Positions 34,355 through 47,436 of a stretch of 64,000 nt of DNA are shown piece after piece. A model generated the notes under the pieces. It worked only from the letters and a program-made list of their open reading frames with translations, was not told the DNA's origin and ran no database searches. Both the position numbers and the translations under genes were made by a program. Source of the stretch: Flammula alnicola. Its lineage: Eukaryota > Basidiomycota > Agaricomycetes > Agaricales > Strophariaceae. How positions within the stretch are numbered: position 1 is the stretch's first letter; each line of letters opens with the position of its first letter. Where the stretch lies: positions 56,373-120,372 of the forward strand of contig JADNRV010000157.1 of NCBI GenBank assembly GCA_015499995.1, given 5' to 3'.

Positions 34355-34750
34355 ATGACCACCGATGGCAAGCTCCTGTCGAACGCCAAAGTATTGACAG
34401 TCCAAAGCTTGAACTCATATGGGCGCGCCATTTACGGTATCAAAGAAAAACTGGCCGATCCTTCATTCGCGCCTCCGGCAGTTCATCACAAGTTGCAGAG
34501 CTTGCCCGAAATCGTTCCAATACAATACTATAAAGACTTATGGAATGACCACCGCACATGGGGATCATACTTTAATATTACTAATTATAATCTTCAATGT
34601 GGCGTGAGCACGTGCACGCCGTTCCTCGGCGACCAATCGGAGTTCCAATGTTACTTTCCGCATCACTGCACTCCCATTCTTCCCCATTCGACATTTCTCA
34701 GTGCTGGATTCAGAGAGTGTCGCTCATTCTGGACGCGAGAAGTCCTCTAG
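34355..34750 (+). CDS. Conserved-looking ORF fragment
   Basis: An ATG-started frame reads like a genuine protein for about 85 residues (VLTVQSLNSYGRAIYGIKEK and …LPEIVPIQYYKDLWNDHRTW), then becomes less convincing towards TAG at 34750. The likely end of the exon is near 34570. Preceding sequence (34299-34354) opens another frame with an ATG. No family name is offered. It may be a fragment of a larger, lost gene downstream of the NACHT gene. Confidence 0.35.
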   Translation: MTTDGKLLSNAKVLTVQSLNSYGRAIYGIKEKLADPSFAPPAVHHKLQSLPEIVPIQYYKDLWNDHRTWGSYFNITNYNLQCGVSTCTPFLGDQSEFQCYFPHHCTPILPHSTFLSAGFRECRSFWTREVL

Positions 34751-36417
34751 CTGGCCGCGCATCCACTCCGGTTAGCTCTGTGATCGTTGTAAGCGTGAGT
34801 CTGGAACCTCATTTACTATCACACTAACTCACGCTATGTTCCCTAGTTCGCCAACGTTTCATCGCAACATGATCTCTTAATGCGCCGATAAATTTATATC
34901 GACCTTTCCTTTTGGTCTACTCGTTGATACCTGTGATCGACCGCGCCAGGAGTTTCGTTGAAGTGGGATCATATCGAACACTTCCGCTGTTTTTCTCACA
35001 TCTTGCCTTGACTTCTCCTGCCCTTGTCACTGTGGACATTACTCGGCCCTGTCAGTCTCAACTGTTCACACTTACCCGCATTCAGAGCCAGGGTCCGAGA
35101 ATGCCGCTTATTCTCGACTTGGTCAATCGGTCGGTCAGTCACGCATGGGGTGGGTGCAGGACAAATAGCAGGAAGCAAGACATCGTTGCAGCAAATAAAT
35201 CTACCTCCGGCTGCCAGTACACACCCAGCTCTCTCGTTCACTCCCCATGCGTAGCTCTACTCTGTCGTCGTTGTAAGTCTCCTTTTGCCCCAGAACCTTA
35301 ATGTCAAATTATTTTCTTATTGACGCCCTACCTCATTTCCGTCTCTCGCTACTTAGTGGGCGTATGCCCAGCTCTTCTTTCCACAATTGTGCCAACACCA
35401 ACGCCGGACATCTCCTCTTTTGTGGAGTCGTTTGTATTCAACTCCTCCCGTTTCATCTCCTGGCCGTTATCGTTTGCCACGTGTCAACTTTTCTGTCCTT
35501 GCGGTCACAGTAGTTTTTACCGATTTCCAGCTCGCCCCACCCGGCATCGGGGGTTGGAGTTTCTGACGTCGGAGGGACACGTGGGCGGAGTGCGTACTTG
35601 GATGGAAGGATAGCGAGGATCATGGGCCGCAGTGGAGAGCGCCGTGTCTGTGTGTTTGTGGGCTCGCCCTGGGGGCGGAGCTGGAGTGGTGAAGTGGGCG
35701 TGATTGTAGAAATAAGGAGAAGTGATGCTGGAGGAGCCTACTGGAGGGATATGATCCAAGACGGGAAGCTGGACATCGTAACCACATGAGGAGTGGGTGA
35801 ATAATCGCTTAGATAGCGCTTCTGTGGGCCAATCAACTCTGTTATCATATCTCATGAAATCAAATTCAAAGACAGGATGTGAGATATCAGAATTCAAATT
35901 CGCTTCGGCCAGGCATGAGACTCAACATGAGGCGACGTCGGCCCGAAAGCCCCAAACAGAGACGGCGGCGAGTCATTTACATGTCAGATGAATACGGTGT
36001 TCGTGTGATTTTCGATAATAGCTGTCGTGGACTTATCACCTCGCTGGCCTTCCACTTAAGGACAAAATGCAAGATAAGCAGCAGTCCAACAAGCTATAAA
36101 CATTCGACTGAGCAAACCGGTTGCATCAGAGGAGTCTTCCCTGCTCAGCTCTGCTTTCACGCTTGGCATCGCTAAGTTCAACAGAGGGTAAACATCGTTT
36201 TAAAATTTCGATGGGGATTTACTGACGGTCGAGGAGCGTAGTTCCCACCCAGGATCACTGCCAAAAGCCTTTGTCATGACATCCCGGGCGGTCCTGACAT
36301 GGCTTGACATTTTCGGTGCCGTTGTTCGTAATAGCTACCAAGGACATGACTACCAGAGACTTATGCAGCCTTTACTAGATCACCCATCTGTGGTTCAGAA
36401 ATCACGAGCCAACGTCT
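34751..36417. other. Intergenic, no gene resolved
   Basis: Both strands contain only short, mutually overlapping frames with low-complexity or Ser/Arg-rich translations. No transposon ends or tandem repeats stand out. The last 200 bp are presumably the promoter of the P450 gene. Confidence 0.4.
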
Positions 36418-38472
36418 ATGATGGCGCTTTTCGTTCCGCTCTTGGCCATTTCCAGCTCTATCGCCCTCCTCTGGGCCTCATCTTCGGGCGCACATTCCAT
36501 CTGGAACGCATATGTTTTGTTTTTCGTAACGCTGCTGGGATCCATCACTCTCTATCGGATCTCACCATTTCACCCACTTGCTCGATATCCCGGTCCTGTC
36601 TTATGTAAAGTGTCCAAATTATGGACGGCCTTTGCATCGTACCAAGGTGAACTCCAGGAATACCATCAGCAATTGCATGAGAAATATGGTCCCATTGTTC
36701 GCGTCGGTATGACATTTACTGTCCTTTGTTATCTTTTGTGGAAGACTAATAATTATGCTCAGGTCCCAATGAACTTTCGGTAACCAATAAAGAGTTTATT
36801 CCTCTTGTATTAGGTTCTTCTGGGCTGCCGAAGGGCCCTCGTACGTTTCCTTTACTCGCCGCGACTTGCTTTCATTATATTCACCACGACATTGACAGTT
36901 TGGGAAGGACGAATCATTACTCCCCCAAACGACAAGACTAAGAACTACATTCTTACAAGGCCTCCTGATCTACAAGGCCACGCACGATTGCGAAAGTCGT
37001 GGAATAAGGCTTTTGGAACTGGTCCTCTGAACGATTACGCCGATCTTCTAATCTCGAAGGCTTCACAACTCAATGAACATTTCATGGGACTTTGTACATC
37101 TTCCCCGGAAAATGATGCTCATATTGATTTCGCGAAATGGATGAGCTTTTTCTCGTGAGCATTTTATTCACTAATCGAAGCTTTTTCTCGCCTGACATTG
37201 TGTAGTTTGGATTTTATGGGAGATATGGCGTGAGTTAGGCGTCTTTTTGATCTGCTGCATATGCTTATTTCACTTCGATAGCTTTGGCGGCGGATTCGAC
37301 TTCATGGGTGATGGAGATAAAGACGGTTTATGGCGTGGTTTGGAATCAGCGCTTGTGTATGAACAGTTCTTAAATTTCCACGTCCATTAACTTAACGTTC
37401 ACGTCATTCGATCTATCATCTTCGGCAGCGCCGGTTCAATTACCCAGCATGTTCCATGGCTCAGTCGTATCCTCTTGGCCATTTCGTTCACGGAAGATAG
37501 CTCGAAGAATTTCAGGCTATTTGCTCTCAAACAAGCCAAACTGCGATCCGTCAAGGAAGTTCAGAAAAAAGATCTCTTCTACCACCTGGTCAGCCTTTTC
37601 AGAACATGTATTTTGAGTGTTATTGACTGATATGGATCGCGTTTTATATAGCTGAATGCCACAGATCCTGATTCTACCACAGATCCATTCCTCAGTGTAT
37701 CAGAGTCTGTCCTAACGATCCTCGCTGGATCGGATACAACTGCCACTGTCTTACGCAACATCATGTATTACCTTCTCGCATATCCGGACTATTTTCAAGC
37801 TGTACGAAAGGAGATCGACAAGACTTTTTCATTCGAGGAACAAGGTTCAATCGAATTGGCCAAGCTGCCTTCAATGAAATTGCTCAATGCCATCATGTAA
37901 GTGCCCTGATTGCACCGCAATATTTGTACCGTTCCCTTATTCTCTCGTCTTTTAGAAACGAAACGCTTCGAATGCTACCAGCCTTATCGACTTCCATTCA
38001 ACGTGCTCCTCCTAAAGATAGCGGTGGAAAACGTTTGGGAAATATGTCAGTAGCTGTAGACCGTGTAAGTAATGGATGGAGCTAACTGTTTGCCTTCGTG
38101 ACCAGATTCATTCCAGAAGGCACAGGCATTACCATCCCACCCTATTGCCTGCACCGCGATCCGCGCTACTTTTCACCTCGCGCCGACGAATTCTGGCCTG
38201 ACCGCTGGTTAATGGGCAAGAAGACAGACGACAAGGACTTCATTCTGGACCTGGCGGCGTTCATCCCATTTTCCTACGGGCCAGCCAACTGTGTTGGCAA
38301 ATCGTTGGCCATGCTTGAACTGCGGTATATCACCGCGATGCTCTTGCGACAGTTCGATATCTCTTTTCAGCCAGGATTCAAGGTAGCGATGCAGGAGAAA
38401 GGTCTGGGCGATAGATTCATTCTTTCCGGGGGGCCTTTACCTGTGGTAATTACCCCAAGAGCATCAGGCTAA
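36418..38472 (+). CDS. Cytochrome P450 monooxygenase
   Basis: Nine exons (36418-36706, 36763-36840, 36899-37154, 37206-37229, 37282-37356, 37429-37588, 37652-37896, 37956-38045, 38106-38472) total 528 codons. An N-terminal membrane anchor (about residues 2-46) and the hinge ARYPGP precede the catalytic domain. C-helix LRKSWNKAF, I-helix AGSDTT (319-324), K-helix ETLR (378-381) and haem loop FSYGPANCVG with the Cys ligand at about 468 are all present. Expected role: ER-bound, NADPH-reductase-dependent oxidation of a small hydrophobic molecule; substrate unknown. All signature residues are intact, so it should be functional. It converges with the FAD-linked oxidase gene, whose stop lies 200 bp away. 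Either ATG at 36418 or 36421 could start it. Confidence 0.93.
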
Positions 38473-38672
38473 TCATGATTATTCTCTCTTAGCCCTTGTA
38501 GACATAAATTACTCTTCGCCGACATATTCGTCCCATGTGGGTGCAAAACTCGCGACAATAATAGTAGCCCTCATTCGAGGGGTTGGAAAATGAACCGGAT
38601 GCTCAAAATAGGTCTGCCATGACTTTGGACTCTTCAAAGTATTTTCCAACAAAGCCATTCACAATCCCAGTC

Positions 38673-40840
38673 TCAATTCTGTATAGAGGTAGGAAACGAG
38701 AACGTGCCCCGCGGATCGTATAGGTCCTTCAAGCGACGCAGGCGGGGGTAGTTCTGGGCATAGTATCGTTTTTGCCCTGTATCACGGAGGAAATGAGGAA
38801 ACCAAAACATTTCATCAGCATGATGTGTTGAAAGAGAAAAACAGGGACGCACAATCAACCAGTCGGTCGTCGACGTAGTTAGTGTAGGCACTGCAAGAAA
38901 AGAACACATTATCAGACCCGAGTTCGATATGCGGCGCTCCAACAACGTGCATGGAGGGCAGGAACAGAATAAGTTCTTTGTTTGACACGCACCCATAATC
39001 CCAGTTCAGAGGGCTGTTCGTAACGATAGCATTGACAGTGTCTTCATAAAAAAAGTCAAACGAACATGCGTTAGCAAGTCTAAGACGAGTATCGCATAAA
39101 GGAGGAACAAGCTTACCATCGAGGAACGTAAACCCAGCCTCAGGATACGGCGGCACACTCCCCGGAGACGAGGCATAAAACTGGATAGTGAACAACGAGT
39201 CTCGGCGGGCGAACGCCGTGTCCTCCGCTTTCACAGCATTGATGGCCGAGTTTCGTCCGCCAAAGAGCTCGACTTGGAAGAACCAACCCTAAGAAAGACA
39301 AAGGAATGCAGAAGCGCGTAAGTAAGACGAAACACGGAACACATCAGCAAACACTTACCACAGAGGTAGTAAACCCCTCGTTCGCAATAACCTCCATAAG
39401 CGCCTCCAACGCCCGATCCGACATCGGCTGGCTCTCCGGTGTCATCAAACTCTTCGCATAAAACGTATCCGTATTATCCGGCTGGCTCGTCGTATCCAAA
39501 CTGCCGCCTGCAAGATTAACAGCACTATGCAAATAATCCCCCGTATCGAAACTCTCCGCCCTCGGCGGTGGCATGCGATCGAAGAACGGCTTCAGCGTCG
39601 CGTTGAGCTGGTCCAGCGGGGCGTACCACCCGCCCGCGAGCCCCACGGTGACGTGGCCCTGCACGTTGCCCCGCGTGAGCACGATTTCGGCACCGAACTC
39701 GGGTGGGAGGTTGGCTGTCAGCACGAAGTCTTGGTATGAAGAGAGGGCGGCTGCCGCGCCGGCAGCCGTGAATTGCCAGTTGTATGAGAAAATCGTCGCG
39801 GTGGGGGGTGCGGCGAAGGTCTGCACGGTTATGGAGGTAGCGATGCCGAAGGAGGCTCCGGACCCGCGCATGGCCTGTGTGGGTTATTTTCGGTGGATGA
39901 GCATGCGATTCTGGGGTACCGATGTGGGAGAGACAGCGGAAAAAATGACCATAAAAGAAAGAAGGAGGGTGGCTAAATATAAGTTATAGAGAAGATCGAC
40001 GTACAAAGAAAAGGTCTGGGCTCTGATTTTTTGAAGCAGTCGTGATGGTACCGTTGGCCAGGACGAGGTCGATAGAGATTATAGCATCGACGGTAAGGCC
40101 CCAGAGACGCGACGTGAACCCGAATCCTCCATATGCTACGCAGAAGAAATAATATTCAGCACAAAAATTACGCATTTAAAAAAGACTTCACTGAATGGAT
40201 ATACGTACCAGCATGTCCTCCAATGCCCACGTAGGGACATGTTCCATGCGGCATTGCTCTCCCGTGAGCCACTAGCGCTGTCACGATATCCCCCAACCGA
40301 TTACCCGTCTCGATGACAGCTGTGCCCGCTTTATCGTCTACAGTGATCTTCTGGAAGTTTCGCATGTCGATGACGAGGACACCGTCTTTGCCTCCGAGGC
40401 CATTGGCGATGTAGCTGTGCTACGTGGATGTTAGGACACGAAGGGTAGAAATTTGTAATGTAAAGAGCGTACTCCTCCGCTGCGAGCGACGACTTGGTGA
40501 TTGATTTTCTCGCCTAGCTTCACGAGCTGGGATATCTCTTGGATGCTGGTTGGGAATGCGACGGCAGCTGGCTCGAAGTCGAAGCGAAGGTTGACTAATG
40601 TCGAGAATGAGATAATAATTCGAATGATATAATAAAAAAGTTGAAACTGGACTTACAAGGTTTCGTGGCATTTACATAGTTCGGCTCCCCAGGTAGGACG
40701 ATGGATACATTAAACCCAGTATCTTCGCTGCCAAACAGCGTCCTCAAGTCCTGGCCTTGGACAGTGATGACCCATCCCAATATAACGGCGACTACGTGTA
40801 GAGATAAGAATCCTAACATGGGAATCTTCGCTGAACCCAT
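38673..40840 (-). CDS. Secreted FAD-linked (BBE-type) oxidase
   Basis: Nine exons (40657-40840, 40473-40594, 40209-40419, 40005-40135, 39359-39874, 39117-39288, 38993-39041, 38853-38890, 38673-38776) make 509 codons. A signal peptide (FLSLHVVAVILGWVITVQG) is followed by a PCMH-type FAD-binding domain. RSGGHSYI carries the His (103) and GTCPYVGIGGH the Cys (163) that in berberine-bridge-type enzymes attach FAD by two covalent bonds; both are present. The C-terminal BBE motif is clear (YTNYVDDRLVDW…NYPRLRRLKDLYDPRGTF). Expected role: extracellular or secretory-pathway oxidation of a sugar, alcohol or amine, producing hydrogen peroxide; substrate unknown. Its tail-to-tail neighbour is the P450 gene. 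Confidence 0.92.
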
Positions 40841-43430
40841 AGCTGTGTGGTACGATGTCTATGCGCACTGAATGCAAAGACGTCTGGGTGCGAGTATGCG
40901 TTGTGTCCCTGTATAAGTACTCATTTAGCTACGGCCTCTCACCCTTCAAGAAGCATAGTCACCAGCCTGGCACCATTGCATGGTACGTGCTTCCTTGATG
41001 ATATTTTTCTTCGACTTCGGCGTCATTCCCGATTACGTCGGTTGGGAAAGTTCGGGAGGTTGCGCCAGATCAACGTTAACCACGATTCAACGGTGCCGAC
41101 AAAGTTGGAGAGAGAGAGGAGGCACATATCGGCCTTAATTCAAAGATAGTGGCAGCGAAGAAAGAGTAGCCACTTTCCGAGGGCTGCTGGCAATTGCGAA
41201 TGGGAAACGGAATTGAGGATGGAGGTTGTTGGAAATTGGTTTGTTGGCACGGACCGGGCGTCCCGCCAGCGCACTTCTCTCTCGACCATCAACGTTCAAC
41301 GTTCAACGTTCAACACTAAGTGTTGCATATGGTGGAAACGGCCTTTCCTGTGCTACAATTACCGACGGTGACAATGCTCAGCGCTCGACGTTCAACGTCC
41401 AACGCAGCGCAAAAACCTGTCGACACACGAGAGGCTGCAGCTGCCAGCAGGCATCGTTGGATGTTACAGAACCCGTGTTGTAGAGGTATTTCGTCGGGAT
41501 AAGTACTATAATACACAATACCTCAAGCATGAATCATAACCGATGTTCGTCGTTTCTCTTCTTTCTTCCATAAACACACCCTCTCGCCTCGTGTTGTATA
41601 TTCGTCTTACAACGTTCATCCTTTTTCTCGCAGGCACTGGCCAATTCCACTTGCTCAATGGGACAAGCTCGCATCCGACATAGTCACTGGTCACTGAGAG
41701 GTGATGCTGGATGAGCTCAGCACTCTGTCAGAGCCTTTCGATGCGCGCAGCCCTGGGTCATCATTGGGTTGGCAACGGCTGTGGTAGATGTGAGTGCATC
41801 GGGAACTGGATGGATAACGAACAGCCGGGCACCCGTGCTCTTACACACCTGCCTCGCCCATTGATGTCTCTCCATCTATTTCAACCATTTGCAGAGCCGC
41901 CTCCCGCTGCTCGATAGGTTCGTATCTGAACATTGACCTTGGGTGCGTTTGTCGTCTTGGTTGGTTGTAATTTTCGGGGCTGATGAATTGCGTTGGTTTG
42001 ATTATAGGCTGGGAACCTATCGGAGTGACTGAACTTGTCGCAGGAGGAAGGCGAGAAATGAATCGTCAACCTCATTCGCGAGACGCGGATGAGCGCCGAT
42101 GCGAAGATCGAATTAGAAACGGTTCGTCTCTCTCTTCCCTTCTTCCCAGCCCGCCACCCTTGCTTCCTGCATTCCCTCTATGTCTATTTTCCTCCTTCCC
42201 TTCGTATTTTCTTTTCCGTCCACATCCAACGTCATATACGGAACTCGCCCTTCTACCACAGAGCGTCGTTGAGATCACCCGCCGCCCGCCATTCGCAATC
42301 CATGAAAAGACAATCTAAATTCAGTCCCACCAATTCCAGTCCTCAAACCCTGTCGCATACACCAATTAAACCCAGAATGACACCAGATCTTGTTATCCAT
42401 AGACTGTAATCGAATCGATAGCTGGGCGAACTCTCATTTTCAGTAAGCGTACGATATGAATATGGCGGAATTAGATGATCGCGCTGGTGGTCTAGGTGGA
42501 ATATGGAGGAGACGATCGGTCGAGCGAGAGGAAATACTCGGAGAGTGGGAGAGGTCGACCAGAGAAGAACATCGAAGAAATGCAAAATGAGCATTGCATA
42601 GAGGTGGAGTTGATTAGAACCCGCGCAGATCCGTATTCTGACATGGCTTGAGGTGACGCTCGAGACCTGAGTACTGAGTCCTGATATCACCACAGGTTGT
42701 TATCGATTCGAGGAAGCAAGAGAAAGACACTATAAAGATAAGATGATGGTTTAATCAGCAGGGCAAGAAGAGGGTTCATGCGCACCTTGAGAGAGATATA
42801 GTTTCAGTTACATCCCTGCGAACATGAGTAAAAACGGAAAAGTCGTCTGAAGAAAGAGATATTAGAGTCGTGGCGGTGGGAGAAAGGAGGAATCATGCGG
42901 GCAGATTTGAATGGGTAAGAAAAAGATGAATTGTTCCAAGACGAGGGGCGCTTAAATACATTTTTAGCGCTATCTCTACGATAGGAAAAGAGGTAGTAAT
43001 CTAATCTACTTCGTTATCGAATCTCTACATAATAATCTTGTTTCGAAGAGGAAGCTCAGATCGTGCCCCTGAATCTGACTACCAAGAGATAAGAGAGTAT
43101 ACGAAACAGATAATTTTGATAGACACTGATATAGAGATAAAGAGTCCGTTAATACCTAGTAGTATGTACTCTGCCAGATATACAAGAAATTTGTTTAAAA
43201 GATAGTAAACGAAAAGGGAGGGTGTTTCTATGGAGAAGGGAGATGAGGGGAGCTGTATACCTAGATTACATAGTATTCCTGACGTCCTCTCGAAAGACGC
43301 GGAAGAAACCATGGGTCACTGCCGCAAAAATCGCCCCAGAAGTCGGAGACCCCCGTGAGAATTTCTTTTTCAAACATGTTATGAATAAATGAGAGAAGAC
43401 GGACGCTGTTACCCCACTCATACTTTATTA
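40841..43430. other. Intergenic, repeats but no gene resolved
   Basis: The first part is the promoter of the FAD-linked oxidase. GTTCAAC heptamers repeat at 41287-41315 and again near 41385-41405. Frames such as 42089-42409 and 42343-42693 are low-complexity or overlapping and lack splice support. Many purine-rich GAGAGA/AGAGAA tracts occur between 42700 and 43300. Confidence 0.4.
41287..41405. repeat. GTTCAAC heptamer repeats
   Basis: Almost four units of GTTCAAC run in tandem at 41289-41313 (each unit contains the palindrome AACGTT). Diverged copies CGACGTTCAACGTCCAACG follow at 41387-41405. This is non-coding and lies in the promoter-side region of the FAD-linked oxidase gene. Confidence 0.5.
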
Positions 43431-44589
43431 CTAACGAGAACGCCGTCCTTCTTCAAGCTCCTGTAAAGGTATACGATCTGTCTCCGCGTTTGTCTCCTTC
43501 TTCGGCAAATCCCGCCAACGCCAGTCTCCCACCAGACCCGTCCCGAACGATTTTCGCACATTGACCAAGAGTAAAATAAGAATGGCGAGCCACTCGGGCA
43601 AAGCATGCGTAACGTAAAATGCAGCTTTTGAACCAGGGCTATCCAGGGGAGTTTGCACTGTCAAGGAGGTGGTTTTGATGCTCAAAACGGAAAGACGATA
43701 TACGGCAACATTGGACTGAGAGTTGATATAATGCGTGAAATTAAATAATATGCCTATGCAATGGTCGGACCTGACGACTTACCACAAGAAAGCAGATAAA
43801 CCAGATAATGAACGCACCCCGTCGACTTGTACGAGGGAATTTTGATCTGCCCCAAGCAGTCGCTGCAGAAAGCAGGATACACATGAATAACGCGACAGCT
43901 GTGCTCACAAACCTGCATGTTATTTCAATCAGACACCATCGCATGCGAAATGAGGGAAGGGAGCAGACATACCGAAATTTTGACGCACTATCGGCCTTTT
44001 GCTGATTATCGAAGGTCTCGCTATAATGCGAAGTGGCTACACTTCCCGGGATAGTAGCTGCCATAAACGCCAGGCCCAGAAATTCCGAAAACCTGCGGTG
44101 CCAAAAGCGCAATTTCGGCTGGTCCGGGGTGCCATCTGGTGGCGGGGTAAATGCCCCTCCTTTCGTGGAAGCAGCTGGGGATTGATAATACATGTCTGAT
44201 CCATACGTCGGATTTACAAGAATGCATCGCACGATATTGACCAGATCGTTGGCGATGATTATGAAACCCATAGCGAAACTGACTTGCATATAAGTCGCTA
44301 ATCCGTGAGAGAAGCGGAGAGCTTCGTTGTGGGATTGGACAGCTCGCAACGAGAAGATGACGACTCTATATTCAGAAGGGTAAGATATTCGGAGGGCGAG
44401 GGAGATCTGAACTTACCTTTCAACAGAAAAGATGATACTTCCGGTGATAAGCAGAGTCCGAGATTGTCTTTTGTAAAGGCGATAGACCGTCAGAGGCGAA
44501 AGCAATGCATAGAGAACGGCAAACAAGACTGAGGGGCCAAAGTCCGCTGGAAGGGCTGTCCCTCCAATGGGAGCTGGAAAGTTCACCAT
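43431..44589 (-). CDS. Seven-helix membrane protein
   Basis: Four exons (44417-44589, 43973-44365, 43783-43912, 43431-43715) make 327 codons from the ATG at 44589. Seven hydrophobic helices are visible: PSVLFAVLYALLSPLTVY, LLITGSIIFSVERVVIFSL, VSFAMGFIIIANDLVNIV, LGLAFMAATIPGSVA, VSTAVALFMCILLSAA, GAFIIWFICFLVV and WLAILILLLVNV. The third loop is long, polar and Pro-rich, and the tail is charged (RIPLQELEEGRRSR). The layout resembles the fungal RTA1-like/DUF3112 group of seven-helix proteins, but I cannot assign it firmly. A plasma-membrane or vacuolar location is likely; role unknown. An in-frame upstream TTG is not used as start because the ATG gives a normal N-terminus. Confidence 0.75.
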
Positions 44590-46285
44590 AAGAAGGAAAT
44601 GGGAAGGCTCGCAATGCAACGCGCCTGGTGACAAGCCAAATGTTAGAAAGCACTAGGAAGCGTCAGGGGGATTATATATACACACTGCAAGCCTAGTGAC
44701 TGGTAGAGGTCAGAAGCGTTCGGAGGCAGTTTGACTTGCCTCAACATGATGAGCCAGGCCCACCATAACGAATGGTAAGAATCATGCAGGCAAATCTATA
44801 TTATAATACGACAACGGTATTTCTCACGGGGGGACAAAGAGGTCTTCCGATTGGTTGAGACAAACCACCAATGGCGGTGCAAACTCTAACATTGGCTGGC
44901 CAGATGGTCCAGACTCCAGACCTCACGCGCACGCCGCTCAATTGCGACTCAATCGACACTGCCACTGGCCAGGCTTCAACCAGGCTTGGTTGACAATCAG
45001 AACGTCGTGCGTGGCAACTCTCAGTGGATGCCACAGGGTGTGCTCGAGGCTGTACCGTATTAGCATATCTACAAGGATCCTATTTGATCAGTGGTATTTG
45101 TACTTACTCTGGAAGGCTACACTGGCATCTGAAGAAGGGTGTTGGATGATGGACAACACTGAGACTGACAAAGTAGAGTTACATGGTTCTGGATACCAGG
45201 TCCCCAAGGAACTTGAAGCCATGAGCCGCTCAAGGCGATGCCGCGCCTACGCGCGGCGGCGCTTTGAAGGGGAAGGGCGACTATTGGAATTTATTTTTCC
45301 AATAAATTCAATCTTGGTTCAATTGGACAAAAAGATTCATGCCGTGCGAAGCACGGGTCACAGGCTAGTTATCCTCAAGCGAAGACTGCGTATTGCTGTC
45401 CTTGAATATGGCTGCGACTTGTTAGTATAACCCCAAGTAGACCGATCCTTTCAACGAAATAGAAGAGAACGTTTTGACAACGTTTGGTGCGCAGTTTTGC
45501 ACATCAATCGAACGCGGTCGCGATTCAGTTGCCGTTCTCGGTCTCTTGACGCCGGTGACTAATGCAGGATTTGTTATCATAATGTCAGTAACACAGAATA
45601 AATCACATAAATAGCTCACGTTATTAACATATCTCACACTCAGTTCCTATCTTCCACACGGAGGGGTCAAAAAGTGCCTATGAAATACTGTTATTTATTC
45701 CGGCAGAGTCTGACCAACTACATGGCGTTGAAGGTCTGCAGTGGGGGGCTTTGAGATGACCAAACTGCAGCCTCAAAACCGTCGAAAACGGGCAAAGATG
45801 AGGCAATTTTGGAGCCTAAAACCGCTATACAACTGGCGCGTTTTCAGTTCCCTTGACTGCTACATAGTAGGTTTTCTAACGCGCTGCTATCAGTGTGACT
45901 GATCGCAGCGCTTTCGCAGTCGCCATTTCGCTGCTTTCTGCTATTGAAAAGAGAGGCCATCCTGCCATGGTGTTATACTGGTGTTGTCTTGCTTAGCCTT
46001 TGTTGGCCCCACACCGTTACCCGGCCGGAGCCGATATTAGTGACGCTTTCGCAGTCGTTGCCTGATGGTCTGGCTGCTCGGCATGAGCACATTTGGGCGA
46101 CGGCGGCTGCTCGGCAACAGATTGACAATCCCCCAAATTTTGTCCAAGTCATTTATGAAAGTCGTCTACCTTATCTTCGCTTCGCTTTGTACTCTCCCCG
46201 AAGGGGTCAGCTCTGACCCCACCATCACTGATTCTGTACGTCTGTCAAGGCTACCTTACCCCAGGCGTCGTCTGGCTTCTCCAAG
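44590..46285. other. Intergenic, no gene resolved
   Basis: A rightward frame without an ATG start (44855-45430) and smaller frames are not convincing. An imperfect palindrome (ATTGGAATTTATT…AATAAATTCAAT) lies at 45284-45312 just after a GCGCGCC-rich patch. The last few hundred bases lead into the HNH gene; an ORF at 45944-46216 overlaps its presumed promoter in another frame. Confidence 0.35.
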
Positions 46286-47436
46286 ATGGACAGCAATTCG
46301 GCTCCTCAGCACCTCGTAGGCCAGCTGGAGCTGCGCATTTCTGCCAACTCAGTCGGCTTATACCCTCTGCCACCGACAAACATCACCAGCGACTTGCTTG
46401 CCACTCAAGCAATGTCGCCTCAGCCTCCCCCAAACACCACCGATGTCATCTGCCTCCTTAGCGGGCCCCTCGATGATTTTCTCAAGTACTCTCGTCAAGA
46501 GAAGTCCAAGTGGCTGATCGACATCGCCCATGACATCTGTGATCCTGCTTTTCTGCGCGGCTCTTTGCTTGTTTGGAACGGCGCCGTGCAGCGGTGGCGT
46601 CCTGTCGCTCATACGGACCCGCTTACCGCGTCAATCTACCTCTATGACGTCCCAGTTGGAGTCATTGTCGGCCTGTCGAAGATGAGCACTCGTACTGGAA
46701 AATCCGTCACCACCGCGACGGGACACGCGAGCACCATGGCCGATCGTGTCAAGCGCCGCGATGGAGTGTGCTGGGTGACGGGGAGCACGTACCCGCTTAA
46801 AAACAGCCATATATGCCCCAAGCGTATGGGCGACCATCTTGCCCGTACCATATTTCGCGATTTCTCATCAGCATCGCCTCCCATTCCGAATCTGTCTATC
46901 TATGATGAAAGATTCGGCATCAGCCTCTCGAACAACCTCGATGCGTACTTCGACATATACGAACTGGGCCTGCGGTTTGTGTCTGTGGTGAGTTCATCTT
47001 TTCTCATCTCCTAAATCATGTGTCGACGAAATTTTAGACTCAGTACGAGTGCCACGTCTTCAGGGCTGAAACTCCGGGCTGGGTGCACACAATATTTGGA
47101 GAGCTCATGCTCCCGACAACAATGCCCATCATGCATGGACGCACCGCTAGTCCTCCTCAGCCCCAGCTCGCCACCAACCCCCCGCCCGGCCTCATACGTT
47201 GGCACTATCTTCAATGTGTTCTCAAGAAATTTGGGCACGCGGATTACAAGACGCTCCCGAATATCGATTTTTGGGAGTTGCCTCTTCGAATGGAAGGGGA
47301 CTCTGATGATGATGGTACCGACAGCGACGCGGACTGGCCGTCGGCAGCTTTGGACCGGGGGCGAGCTGTGCAGGCTAGCATTGAGGACAATGAACATCGT
47401 CACAGGGTCATCACTGATTGGATCGGGACGGTGTAG
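46286..47436 (+). CDS. HNH_2 domain protein
   Basis: Two exons (46286-46987 and 47038-47436) give 367 codons from an ATG in good context. After a 150-residue fungal-specific N-terminal part comes an HNH-type module of the HNH_2 family: KRRDGVCWVTG (Cys162), NSHICPKRMGDH (the His-containing core, 173-184), then NNLDAYFDIYELG. The C-terminus is acidic (SDDDGTDSDADW). HNH modules bind a metal ion and cut nucleic acid. Agaricomycetes carry many such intact-looking copies whose role is not known. The usual second metal-binding pair is not obvious here, so activity is uncertain. Confidence 0.82.

Noticed and set aside
43716..43782. Readthrough of the third intron in the seven-helix gene
   Set aside because: Acceptor ACTCTCAG at 43716 gives a seventh helix in frame and a whole number of codons.
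44855..45430. 191-codon rightward ORF
   Set aside because: Starts at TTG, not ATG; composition random, no domain, no splice support.
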